Origin: an uncultured Faecalibacterium sp.
GTDB lineage: Bacteria; Bacillota; Clostridia; Oscillospirales; Ruminococcaceae
Length of the DNA: 25,861 bases
Reading direction: 5' to 3'
NCBI GenBank assembly: GCA_934561485.1
Contig: CAKTGS010000020.1
Span: 1-25,861, forward strand
The notes under the pieces were generated by a model, which saw nothing but the letters and a program-made list of their open reading frames with translations, searched no databases and was not told the DNA's origin. Positions 14,495-21,805 of this stretch are shown piece by piece; position 1 is the first letter of the stretch, and each line of letters starts with the position of its first letter. Both the position numbers and the translations under genes were made by a program.

Positions 14495-14530
14495 ACAAAT
14501 CCCGGCAGACCGCAGTCTGCCGGGATTTGT
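14495..14530. terminator. Bidirectional hairpin terminator
   Basis: A perfect 16-bp stem (ACAAATCCCGGCAGAC and its complement) has a 4-nt loop. On the minus strand it is followed by ATTTTC, so it fits best as the terminator of the membrane-protein gene at 14562-15620 and may also block the NUDIX transcript. Confidence 0.8.
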
Positions 14531-14561
14531 TCTACCGAAAATGATTTTTCCGATCGAAAAG

Positions 14562-15620
14562 TTAATTCAGCTTCAGGTCGCCGTCCTTGATCCAGCCCAG
14601 CTTCCGCTCGATCTCACAGAAGAGGACGCTGAGCACGGCGGGCAGCACAAAGCACAGCAGGATCATGGCCGCCCAGTCCATGGGGGTAATGGCAGCCTTG
14701 GTGCCGGCGGCAATGTCGCTGACCCAGCCGGTGTATACGCCGATCTGGCCCACCAGGCCGCAGGTGCCCATGCCGGAGGAAACGGCGGCACCGTTCATCT
14801 CAAAGTGGAACACGCAGGTGGCCAGCGGGCCGGTGATGGCACTGGCCAGGGTGGGGGCGATCCAGATGCGGGGGTTCTTGATGATGTTGCCCATCTGCAG
14901 CATACTGGTGCCCAGGCCCTGGCTCACCAGGCCGCCCACGCCGTTTTCGCGGTAGCTCATCACGGCAAATCCGATCATCTGAGCACAGCAGCCCGCCACG
15001 GCGGCACCGCCGGCCAGGCCGGTCAGGCCCAGGGCTGCGCAGATGGCGGCGGAGGAAATGGGCAGGGTCAGCGCCACACCCACAATGACCGATACCAGAA
15101 TCCCCATGATCAGCGGGGCCTGCTCGGTGGCCCACATGATCAGGGTGCCCACCTGGCTGGCGGCGGCACCAATGGGGGCGGCAATGGCCATGGACAGGCC
15201 CACGCCCACAAAAATGGTCACCAGCGGGGTGACCAAAATGTCGACCTTGGTCTCCTTGCTCACGGCCTTGCCCAGCTCGGCGGCCACAATGGCAATGATG
15301 AGTACGGCCAGCGGGCCGCCTGCCCCGCCCAGGGCGTTGGCCGAGTAGCCCACGGTGATCAGGCTGAACAGCACCAGCGGCGGGCAGTGCAGTGCCCAGC
15401 CGATGGCACAGGCCATGGCCGGGCCGCTCATGGCGGTGGCGTAGCCGCCCAGATCCACCAGCAGGTCCAGGCCGGTTTGCTGGCCCAGCGTTTTGATGAT
15501 GGTGCCAATGAGCAGGCTGGCAAACAGGCCCTGTGCCATGGCGCCCAGCGCCTCAATGAGATAGCGCTGCGGCGAAATGACGATATCCTTCCGTTTTAAG
15601 AAATCTTTCACATTTGACAT
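14562..15620 (-). CDS. PTS_EIIC_2-type multi-pass membrane protein (putative PTS sugar transporter subunit IIC)
   Basis: The 352-residue integral membrane protein is Gly/Ala/Leu/Ile-rich throughout, with about 9-10 hydrophobic segments. It starts 'MSNVKDFLKRKDIVISPQRYLIEALGAMAQG', the typical opening of the PTS_EIIC_2 family, which is related to PTS IIC domains but lacks IIA and IIB parts. Whether it transports a sugar with phosphorylation is not established for the family. I chose the ATG at 15620 (AGAAAGG upstream) over the longer frame, which runs into the promoter. The gene appears to be monocistronic, ending at the hairpin at 14495-14530. No dedicated IIA/IIB genes are in the window, though ptsHI lie 4 kb to the right. 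Confidence 0.85.
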   Translation of the reverse strand: MSNVKDFLKRKDIVISPQRYLIEALGAMAQGLFASLLIGTIIKTLGQQTGLDLLVDLGGYATAMSGPAMACAIGWALHCPPLVLFSLITVGYSANALGGAGGPLAVLIIAIVAAELGKAVSKETKVDILVTPLVTIFVGVGLSMAIAAPIGAAASQVGTLIMWATEQAPLIMGILVSVIVGVALTLPISSAAICAALGLTGLAGGAAVAGCCAQMIGFAVMSYRENGVGGLVSQGLGTSMLQMGNIIKNPRIWIAPTLASAITGPLATCVFHFEMNGAAVSSGMGTCGLVGQIGVYTGWVSDIAAGTKAAITPMDWAAMILLCFVLPAVLSVLFCEIERKLGWIKDGDLKLN

Positions 15621-15678
15621 AACAAACAACCTTTCTGCTGCAAAGCAAGCGATGGACACAGAAAACTGCATGTCAAGT

Positions 15679-15707
15679 ATAATACCATACACCTGTCAAG
15701 ACAGCAA
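15679..15707 (-). promoter_or_regulatory. Promoter for the PTS_EIIC_2 gene
   Basis: TTGCTG (15707-15702), 17 bp, TATTAT (15684-15679) on the minus strand, with TATGG before the -10. The sequence TGTCAAG occurs twice nearby (15671 and 15694), flanking the -10 box. Confidence 0.6.
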
Positions 15708-15849
15708 GGAAAAACGAAGGATTTCCGGGCAGAACCTTAAAATTTTGACTTTGTGCAATGATTTGCCGGTTCTGGACGTATTTCTTTTGGAGCATTTTTC
15801 GGGTGCGGGGCACGGGTACGCTGTGCCCCGCGCTGCAGCGCAGTCCGGA

Positions 15850-15879
15850 TTGACGGAGCCTTGCCTTCGGGTGTATACT
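15850..15879 (+). promoter_or_regulatory. Sigma-A promoter for the GH25 lysozyme unit
   Basis: TTGACG (15850-15855), 18 bp, TATACT (15874-15879), giving a leader of about 115 nt. The remaining spacer 15708-15849 shows nothing I recognise. Confidence 0.65.
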
Positions 15880-15999
15880 AAAAAAGTAACGATGAGTTTG
15901 ACCGCTGCCGGGTTTATATCGGGCGCAGCGCAGAAAAGCGGCTCCGCCGGCGGGCAGGATGCAATAGAAAAAACGATTTTGGAGGCGAAACAGGGCAGC

Positions 16000-17451
16000 A
16001 TGAAAAAGCTTTGGAACTTGAAATCCTCTGCACACGGCACCCCCCGCAAAGGGTGGGCCGCAGCAGTTTTTGCAATGGCACTGGTGCTTTCCGTCAGCGG
16101 GGCGGGCACGGCACTTTTGCTGAACGGGCAGCCGGAAGCACTGACGGTGGTTCCGGCTGTGCAGCAGCACACCCCGGAAAAAACGCAGAAGCACAAAAAC
16201 CGCAGAACGGACACGGCTCCGGCGCAGGAAACGAAAACCGAACCGGAGAGCGAAGCGGCAGAAGCACCTGCCGCAGAAGCCGCTGCAACGGTGCAGCCCG
16301 AAACGGCCCAGCCTGCAGAGGAACCGGCACAGGCAGAGGAGACCGCACAGCCGGAACCGGCTGAGACGGAGCAGACGGCCCGGGCCGAACAGCTGCCTGC
16401 TCAGGAACCGGCGGCAGAGCCGGAACTGGACGCAGAAAACGGCGTGGTGACCCTGCAGACCGAGACCCCGGAACTGGCTGCCCAGGACCCGCAGGCCCCG
16501 GCGGCAGATACCGACCTGCCGGAAAATTCCACCACCAACCAGCACACCCCGGAAGGCAGCGTGCTGCTGACCCCGGAACAGATCCGGGAAGCGCTGGACA
16601 CCGGCACCCTGAACGAAGCGGAAGCCCAGTGCATCGACTTTGGCAGTGAGAACGGCTTTTTCTCCTGGCTGTGGAACCTGCTGTTCGGCAAAAAAGAAGA
16701 GTCGGACCCGGTGTATTCCGGCTGGCGCACCGAAAACGGCAAAACGTATTACTACAGCCCTTCCACCAACCAAAAGGTGACCGGCATCAAGGTGATCGAC
16801 AGCAAGCTGTACTATTTTGATGCGGACGGCGTGATGCAGAAAAACACCACCTTCGGCATTGATGTGTCCAAGTATCAGAGCGGGCTGGACTGGGAGCAGA
16901 TCAAAAAGGCCGGGGTCAGCTTTGTGATCATCCGCATCGGCTACCGCGGCTACGGTGCCAGCGGCACCCTGGTCAAGGACCCCATGTTTGAAGAGCACTT
17001 TACCAACGCCCGCAACGCCGGGCTGAAGGTGGGCGTGTATTTCTTCAGCCAGGCCACCACCGAGGACGAGGCCCGGGAGGAAGCAGAGGGCTGCAACTGG
17101 GCGCTGAACGGCCGCAAGCTGGACTACCCCATCTACTTTGACACCGAGGCTTCCGGTGCCGCCAACGGCTCCGGCCGTGCAGACGGCCTGGGTGTGGCCG
17201 ACCGCACCAAGTGCGCGGTGGCCTTCTGCGAGCAGGTGAAGCAGCTGGGCTACAAGCCGGGCGTGTATGCTTCCACCCTGTGGTTTGAAAAGCGGCTGGA
17301 CTTCAGCCAGCTCAAGGGCTACAGCATCTGGAACGCCCACTACGATGTGCCCGGCAGCCGCATTCCGTGCGATCTGTGGCAGGGCACCTGCACCGCCCGC
17401 CTGGACGGCTACCGCGGCGACCTGGACGTGAACATCAGCTACATTGGATAA
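16000..17451 (+). CDS. GH25 lysozyme (N-acetylmuramidase) with membrane anchor, acidic linker and cell-wall-binding repeats
   Basis: The 483-residue protein opens with a basic stretch and one hydrophobic segment (about residues 19-42, AAAVFAMALVLSVSGAGTALLL), a signal peptide or anchor. Residues about 60-200 are a Pro/Ala/Glu/Thr-rich linker. Residues about 240-280 are choline-binding-like cell-wall repeats ('SGWRTENGKTYYYS', 'DSKLYYFDADGVM'). The GH25 catalytic domain follows, with Asp288 (FGIDVSKYQ) and the DTE pair Asp381/Glu383 ('YFDTEAS'). GH25 enzymes cut the beta-1,4 bond between MurNAc and GlcNAc, so this is probably an autolysin in wall turnover. The ATG at 16000 precedes the hydrophobic segment; GGAGG is rather far (14 nt). 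It is followed 22 nt later by the HAD gene. Confidence 0.92.
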   Translation: MKKLWNLKSSAHGTPRKGWAAAVFAMALVLSVSGAGTALLLNGQPEALTVVPAVQQHTPEKTQKHKNRRTDTAPAQETKTEPESEAAEAPAAEAAATVQPETAQPAEEPAQAEETAQPEPAETEQTARAEQLPAQEPAAEPELDAENGVVTLQTETPELAAQDPQAPAADTDLPENSTTNQHTPEGSVLLTPEQIREALDTGTLNEAEAQCIDFGSENGFFSWLWNLLFGKKEESDPVYSGWRTENGKTYYYSPSTNQKVTGIKVIDSKLYYFDADGVMQKNTTFGIDVSKYQSGLDWEQIKKAGVSFVIIRIGYRGYGASGTLVKDPMFEEHFTNARNAGLKVGVYFFSQATTEDEAREEAEGCNWALNGRKLDYPIYFDTEASGAANGSGRADGLGVADRTKCAVAFCEQVKQLGYKPGVYASTLWFEKRLDFSQLKGYSIWNAHYDVPGSRIPCDLWQGTCTARLDGYRGDLDVNISYIG

Positions 17452-17473
17452 ACCGCAAAGGAGACTGCAGCCC

Positions 17474-18316
17474 ATGGATCAGATCCGCCTGATCGCGTCC
17501 GATATGGACGCTACCCTGCTGGACGAACACAGCCAGCTGCCGCCGGGGTTTGAAACGGCGGTGCAGGCGTTGGCGGACCGGGGCATCCTGTTTGCCGCCG
17601 CCAGCGGGCGGCCCCTGTATACGCTGGAAACCATGTTTCCGGCCCTGCTGGACTGGATCATCCTGATCGGCGACAACGGCGGCGCGGCCCGCTGGAAAGG
17701 GAAAGATCTGTTTGTGTCCGAGATGCCGGCAGAGGGCTGGCGCACGCTGGCCCGCAGCACCAAACAGGCCGGCGATGTGGGCCTGCTGTGCGGTCTGCAG
17801 GCGGCCTATGCGGAAAAACAGGATGCAAAATACGACCCGGTGTTCAAGAACTTTTATACACGGGTGGAATATGTGGACGACCTGACTGCGGTGGAAGCGG
17901 CAGCAGATAAGTTTACGGTCTATCTGCCGCAGGGCAACGCCCAGCAGGCGTATGATACGGTGTACGGACGGTTCCACACGGCCCACGGCGGCGCATTTTC
18001 CGTGGCGGTGGCGGGCAAAAACTGGGTGGATGTGATGAACTCCGGCGTGCACAAGGGTGCGGCCCTGGAACGGCTGGGGCAGCTGCTGGACATTCCGTGC
18101 AGCAGCATGATGGCCTTTGGCGACACCTACAACGATGCCGAGATGCTCACTACGGCAAAGTACGGCTTTCTGATGGAAAACGGCAGCGTGCCGCTGCGGG
18201 CACAGGTGCCGTTCCTGGCACCGTCCCACCGGGAATATGGTGTGATGCAGGTCCTGCACAAGGTGCTTGTGCAGGACGGCAGTGTCAGCCCGGAAGATTT
18301 TGCAAGGGCACACTGA
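17474..18316 (+). CDS. Cof-type HAD-IIB family hydrolase
   Basis: The 280-residue phosphatase has HAD motif I 'SDMDATLLD' (catalytic Asp10 and Asp12), motif II near 'FAAASGR' and motif IV GDTYND (Asp217, Asp221), with a C2-type cap between. Cof-like enzymes dephosphorylate sugar phosphates, PLP or flavin mononucleotide; the exact substrate cannot be told. The ATG at 17474 has AAAGGAG 10 nt upstream, and the frame before it overlaps the lysozyme stop. It follows the GH25 gene by 22 nt and probably shares its transcript. The GH25 context does not obviously explain its role. Confidence 0.92.
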   Translation: MDQIRLIASDMDATLLDEHSQLPPGFETAVQALADRGILFAAASGRPLYTLETMFPALLDWIILIGDNGGAARWKGKDLFVSEMPAEGWRTLARSTKQAGDVGLLCGLQAAYAEKQDAKYDPVFKNFYTRVEYVDDLTAVEAAADKFTVYLPQGNAQQAYDTVYGRFHTAHGGAFSVAVAGKNWVDVMNSGVHKGAALERLGQLLDIPCSSMMAFGDTYNDAEMLTTAKYGFLMENGSVPLRAQVPFLAPSHREYGVMQVLHKVLVQDGSVSPEDFARAH

Positions 18317-18384
18317 ATCGTGACGATTTGGAATCGTCTCCGCTTCGCTCTGACAATAACAAAGGAAAAATCATTTAAATGCTG

Positions 18385-18424
18385 CAAATCAGCCAGACCT
18401 GCGGGTCTGGCTGATTTGTTTTTC
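18385..18424 (+). terminator. Rho-independent terminator of the GH25-HAD unit
   Basis: A 15-bp stem, CAAATCAGCCAGACC / GGTCTGGCTGATTTG, with a 4-nt loop is followed by TTTTT. A smaller hairpin, GACGATT / AATCGTC (18322-18338), lies just after the HAD stop. The rest of 18425-18627 contains a CTG-rich hairpin near 18450-18490 and no gene I recognise. Confidence 0.9.
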
Positions 18425-18627
18425 ACGGAAAAGGCCGCGATGGTCAACGGCATCTGCTGCTGTCAGCCTTCGGCTGCTGCGCAGCAGAAAAACGGAATAC
18501 TCTGGCAGCAGCTGAATATGCCCAAACGGAAACGGCGGGCATTTTAAATCGTCATAACCTTCCCAAATCCTGAATAAATTGTTCTCAGAGCAATCAAGCG
18601 GAAAACAGGCTGGGGAGGCATGGGGAT

Positions 18628-19353
18628 ATGTTTGTAGTCACATTGAGCAAAACGAGCCTGAAAAAGCTGGGGCTGGGGGCCATGTGCTGCGCACTGGTGG
18701 TGTTCAGCGCCATGCTGGGGCGTTATATCAGCACCCGGTCGGTGGCGGCGTCTGCGGCGGCTTCCGTGAACCGGATCGAGAGCGCGCAGGACATTCAGAC
18801 CTGGTTCACCGGCTACGGGCTGGAGGTGGACGGGGCGTCCATCACGGCGGATAAGGTCAAGATCCCCCGCAAGTGGGACGACAGCTTTTCGGCCTTCAAT
18901 GGGGTGGTGCAGCAAAGCGGCATGGACCTGGCCCGATACAAGGGCAAAACCGTGGAAAAGTGGGTGGCACTGATCCCGGCGGCCAGCAGCGGCGAGACCA
19001 GCCGCTACGGTGTGCTGCTGGTGTACCGCAAAAAGGCAGTGGGTGCCTACCTGCTGGAGCGGCCTTCCGGTGTGGTGGTGGGCCTGAAAGACATGCAGGC
19101 CGCCATGGCAGAAGCGCAGCAGACCTCCGGCGAGGACTACAGCGGGGACTGGGGCGAACGGCATGACGAGGAGCTGGATGCCCAGCAGACTTCCGGCGAA
19201 GATTACAGCGGCGATTGGGGCGAGCGCCACGAGGAAGAGCTGACCGGCACCGACAGTGCAGCGCAGCAGACCTCCGGCGATGCAGAGCTGCTGCCCGAAA
19301 CGGTGGACCCGGCTCAGCTGCCGCTGGACGCCGAGGGCTACCCGGTGGAATAA
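18628..19353 (+). CDS. DUF4830-like membrane-anchored protein with tandem acidic repeats
   Basis: The 241-residue protein has a short N-terminus, one hydrophobic anchor (about residues 14-33, LGLGAMCCALVVFSAML) and a small extracytoplasmic domain at about 50-155. That domain ('TWFTGYGLEVDGASITADKV', 'IPRKWDDSFSAFNGVVQQSG', 'LLVYRKKAVGAYLLE') resembles DUF4830, whose function is unknown. The C-terminal part is acidic with a 22-residue repeat (AQQTSGEDYSGDWGERH) at 163-184 and 185-206, and a partial third copy at 212-218. GGGGAGG lies 9 nt before the ATG. No sigma-A promoter could be fixed, and the gene stands alone between a terminator and the ptsH region. Confidence 0.8.
   Translation: MFVVTLSKTSLKKLGLGAMCCALVVFSAMLGRYISTRSVAASAAASVNRIESAQDIQTWFTGYGLEVDGASITADKVKIPRKWDDSFSAFNGVVQQSGMDLARYKGKTVEKWVALIPAASSGETSRYGVLLVYRKKAVGAYLLERPSGVVVGLKDMQAAMAEAQQTSGEDYSGDWGERHDEELDAQQTSGEDYSGDWGERHEEELTGTDSAAQQTSGDAELLPETVDPAQLPLDAEGYPVE
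19114..19245 (+). repeat. 66-bp tandem repeat inside the DUF4830-like gene
   Basis: Two near-identical 66-bp units (starting at 19114 and 19180) encode the 22-residue acidic repeat; a truncated third unit begins at 19261. Synonymous differences between the two units show that the duplication is not recent. Confidence 0.75.
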
Positions 19354-19429
19354 CTGCCGGAAACAACCGGAACTGCGGGCCTTTGCCGGAAACGGCAGGC
19401 TGCGCGGCATGGAGAATAAGCGCGCAAAA

Positions 19430-19545
19430 TGCATAATTTTTGCAAACAAAAACGGAAAAATATAAAAAATGGTCAAAATTTCAGAAATTGTATATTCAAT
19501 TTTACCAAAATTTCTTTGAAAAAATCGGCAATATCGAACGGTGAA
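19430..19545. promoter_or_regulatory. AT-rich region upstream of the ptsH promoter
   Basis: About 115 bp of unusually AT-rich DNA in an otherwise GC-rich window lie directly upstream of the ptsH -35 box. Inside, CAAAATTTC occurs twice (19474 and 19506), 32 bp or three helical turns apart. It could act as an UP element or bind a regulator. The rest of 19354-19429 shows only a small TGCCG-GAAA-CGGCA hairpin. Confidence 0.45.
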
Positions 19546-19569
19546 AAATTTCCATGCAGGGTTTATAAT
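19541..19569 (+). promoter_or_regulatory. Sigma-A promoter for ptsH
   Basis: GTGAAA (19541-19546), 17 bp, perfect TATAAT (19564-19569). The leader of about 90 nt ends with AAGGAG at 19653-19658. Confidence 0.75.
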
Positions 19570-19667
19570 AGAGGTATCAACCGCGTTGTGGCAAAGCGTG
19601 TTTGCCAGGCCCGGGTTTTTGTGCAGAGGAACCGGGCTGTGCGGGATTAAGTAAGGAGAAAATGATC

Positions 19668-19925
19668 ATGAAGGAATTCCAGTATACCGTTAAGGATGCC
19701 TGCGGCATCCATGCACGTCCGGCAGGCCTGCTGGTCAAGACCGTGAAGGGCTTTGCCAGCACTGCTACTCTGGAGAAGGACGGCAAGAGCTGCGATATGC
19801 GTAAGCTGATGGCCCTGATGGGGATGGGCGTCAAGCAGGGCGAGACCATCACCGTGAAGGTTGAGGGTGATGATGAAGAGGCAGCTGCCGAGGCCATTCA
19901 GAAGTTCCTGACCGAGAACGTCTGA
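19668..19925 (+). CDS. ptsH: HPr phosphocarrier protein of the PTS, lacking Ser46
   Basis: The 85-residue protein carries phosphate from Enzyme I to sugar-specific PTS components. His15 in 'CGIHARPAG' is the phospho-acceptor and is intact. In Firmicute HPr, Ser46 (K-S-I-M-G-V-M) is phosphorylated by HPr kinase for catabolite control. Here the aligned residues are R45-K46-L47-M48-A49-L50-M51, so position 46 is Lys. The ATG at 19668 is 9 nt from AAGGAG; an in-frame ATG two codons earlier is too close. It is followed by ptsI after a 76-nt gap that holds a terminator-like hairpin. Confidence 0.95.
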   Translation: MKEFQYTVKDACGIHARPAGLLVKTVKGFASTATLEKDGKSCDMRKLMALMGMGVKQGETITVKVEGDDEEAAAEAIQKFLTENV

Positions 19926-19940
19926 TCCGCCGTGATGACC

Positions 19941-19974
19941 AAGCCCTCGCGGGGAGATCTGCGGGGGCTTTTTT
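19941..19974 (+). terminator. Intercistronic terminator-like hairpin between ptsH and ptsI
   Basis: AAGCCCTCGC pairs with GCGGGGGCTT (10 bp, one G-U pair) with a 10-nt loop, followed by TTTT then GG. The short T-tract suggests partial termination. No new promoter is evident before ptsI, so the hairpin may set a higher HPr:Enzyme I ratio. Confidence 0.65.
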
Positions 19975-20001
19975 GGATTTGTGATAGAAGGAGAACGTGC
20001 A

Positions 20002-21642
20002 ATGCAGGTAGGCACCGGTAAAAGCATTTTGAATGGCATCGCCATTGGCAAGCTGAAGATCTACAAAAAGAAGAATACCACTATTTCCGCTGCTGAGGTG
20101 GCCGACACCGCTGCTGAGGTGGCGCGCTTTGAGGCTGCGCAGGAAAAGGCCATTGAACAGCAGACCGCCCTGTACGAAAAGGCCTTGGCCGAAGCAGGCG
20201 AGGACATTGCAGAGGTGTTCAACATCCACGCCATGATGCTGGAAGATGACGACTTTGTGGACGCCATCAAGGAGATCATCAACGGGCAGCACAAGTGCGC
20301 CGAATATGCGGTGAAAACCGCCGGCGCCAACCAGGCAGCCGTGTTTGCTGCCATGGATGACCCGTATCTGCAGGCCCGCAGCGCCGATGTGCTGGACATT
20401 GCGCAGGCCATTCTGGACATTCTGCAGGGCGTGGACAACGCTTCCCTGCAGGGCACCGAGCCCAGCATTCTGGTGGCCGAGGATCTGGCTCCCTCCGAGA
20501 CCGTGCGCATGGATAAAAGCCTGCTGCTGGGCTTCATCACCCGCGAGGGCAGCTCCAACAGCCACACCGCCATTCTGGCACGCAGCATGAACATCCCCGC
20601 CCTGATCCAGTGCAAGGACATTCAGGACGACTGGGACGGCAAGATGGCCGTTGTGGACGGCTACAACGCCTGTGTGTATGTGGACCCCACCCCCGACCTG
20701 CTCAAGAGCCTGAAAAAGCGCCAGCAGGAGGATCAGAAAAAGCAGGCCCTGCTGCAGGAACTGAAGGGCAAGACCAACACCACACTGGACGGCAAGACCA
20801 TCAATGTGTTTGCCAACATTGGCGGCATGAGCGATGTGGGTGCCGTGCAGCAGAACGATGCCGGTGGTGTGGGCCTGTTCCGCACCGAGTTCGTGTACCT
20901 GAACTGCAAGGACTTCCCCACCGAGGACTACCAGTTTGAAGCGTACAAGCAGGTGCTGGAGAGCCTGGCTCCCCGCAAGGTGGTTGTGCGCACCTGCGAC
21001 ATCGGCGCCGACAAGACCGTGGATTACATGAAACTGGACCACGAGGAGAACCCGGCTCTGGGCTACCGCGCCATCCGCATCTGCCTGACCCGCAGAGACT
21101 TCTTCAAGACCCAGCTGCGCGCACTGCTGCGTGCTTCCGCCTACGGCAACATGAGCATCATGTTCCCCATGATCAGCAGCCTGCGGGAGCTGCAGGATGC
21201 CAAGGCCATTCTGGAAGAGTGCCGCGCCGAGCTGGCTGCTGCGGGCGTGAAGATGGGCCAGAACATTGAAGTGGGCACCATGATCGAGACCCCTGCTGCC
21301 GTGCTGATCGCCGATGAGCTGGCCGCCGAGTGCGACTTCTTCTCCATTGGCACCAATGATCTGACCCAGTACACCTGTGCCATTGACCGCCAGAACGCAA
21401 AGCTGGAGCCGTTCTTCAACCCGCACCACCCCGCAGTGCTGCGCGCCATCAAGATGACCATTGAAGCGGGCCACCGCCACGGCATCTGGGTGGGCATCTG
21501 CGGCGAGCTGGGTGCCGACACCGCTCTGACCGAGACCTTCCTGCGCATGGGTGTGGACGAACTGTCCATGAACGCCAAGAGCATCCTGCCGGTGCGCAAG
21601 ATCATCCGCAGCGTGGACCTGAGCAAGCCCTCTGAAAAGTAA
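20002..21642 (+). CDS. ptsI: Phosphoenolpyruvate--protein phosphotransferase (PTS Enzyme I)
   Basis: The 546-residue protein takes phosphate from PEP and passes it to HPr in the cytosol. The active His188 lies in 'GSSNSHTAILAR', the linker swivel motif. The PEP-binding TIM-barrel has 'VGLFRTEFVYL', 'IGADKTVDYM', 'GYRAIRICL', 'MFPMISS', 'GTMIETPAA', 'FFSIGTNDLTQY' and the Cys loop 'GICGELGAD'. The N-terminal HPr-binding domain is present and the length is normal for the family. The ATG at 20002 is preceded by AGAAGGAGA. The ptsH-ptsI order is the usual one. A strong terminator follows. Confidence 0.97.
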   Translation: MQVGTGKSILNGIAIGKLKIYKKKNTTISAAEVADTAAEVARFEAAQEKAIEQQTALYEKALAEAGEDIAEVFNIHAMMLEDDDFVDAIKEIINGQHKCAEYAVKTAGANQAAVFAAMDDPYLQARSADVLDIAQAILDILQGVDNASLQGTEPSILVAEDLAPSETVRMDKSLLLGFITREGSSNSHTAILARSMNIPALIQCKDIQDDWDGKMAVVDGYNACVYVDPTPDLLKSLKKRQQEDQKKQALLQELKGKTNTTLDGKTINVFANIGGMSDVGAVQQNDAGGVGLFRTEFVYLNCKDFPTEDYQFEAYKQVLESLAPRKVVVRTCDIGADKTVDYMKLDHEENPALGYRAIRICLTRRDFFKTQLRALLRASAYGNMSIMFPMISSLRELQDAKAILEECRAELAAAGVKMGQNIEVGTMIETPAAVLIADELAAECDFFSIGTNDLTQYTCAIDRQNAKLEPFFNPHHPAVLRAIKMTIEAGHRHGIWVGICGELGADTALTETFLRMGVDELSMNAKSILPVRKIIRSVDLSKPSEK

Positions 21643-21660
21643 GCGCTGAAACAGCTGTTT

Positions 21661-21695
21661 CCCCCGGCGGGGCTTTCCCCCTGCCGGGGGTTTTG
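21661..21695 (+). terminator. Rho-independent terminator of ptsHI
   Basis: An 8-bp GC-rich stem, CCCCCGGC / GCCGGGGG, continues inward with GGGG / CCCC and is followed by TTTTG, 18 nt after the ptsI stop. Confidence 0.85.
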
Positions 21696-21727
21696 TATAC
21701 CGGGCAAAATTTTACCGGAGAAATCAC

Positions 21728-21756
21728 TTTAAAACCGTAAAGCAAAATGCTATACT
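21728..21756 (+). promoter_or_regulatory. Promoter for the CDF exporter unit
   Basis: TTTAAA (21728-21733), 17 bp, TATACT (21751-21756), with TGC before the -10 (extended type). Confidence 0.6.
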
Positions 21757-21805
21757 ATGGTCAATGGGTATGCAGGCTTCCAGCGCTGCCCGGGAAGGAA
21801 CTTTT

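Noticed and set aside
21764..21805. Leaderless upstream start for the CDF exporter
   Set aside because: The ATG at 21764 lies almost at the predicted transcription start with no ribosome site, whereas the ATG at 21806 has GAAGGA well placed and fits the family start.
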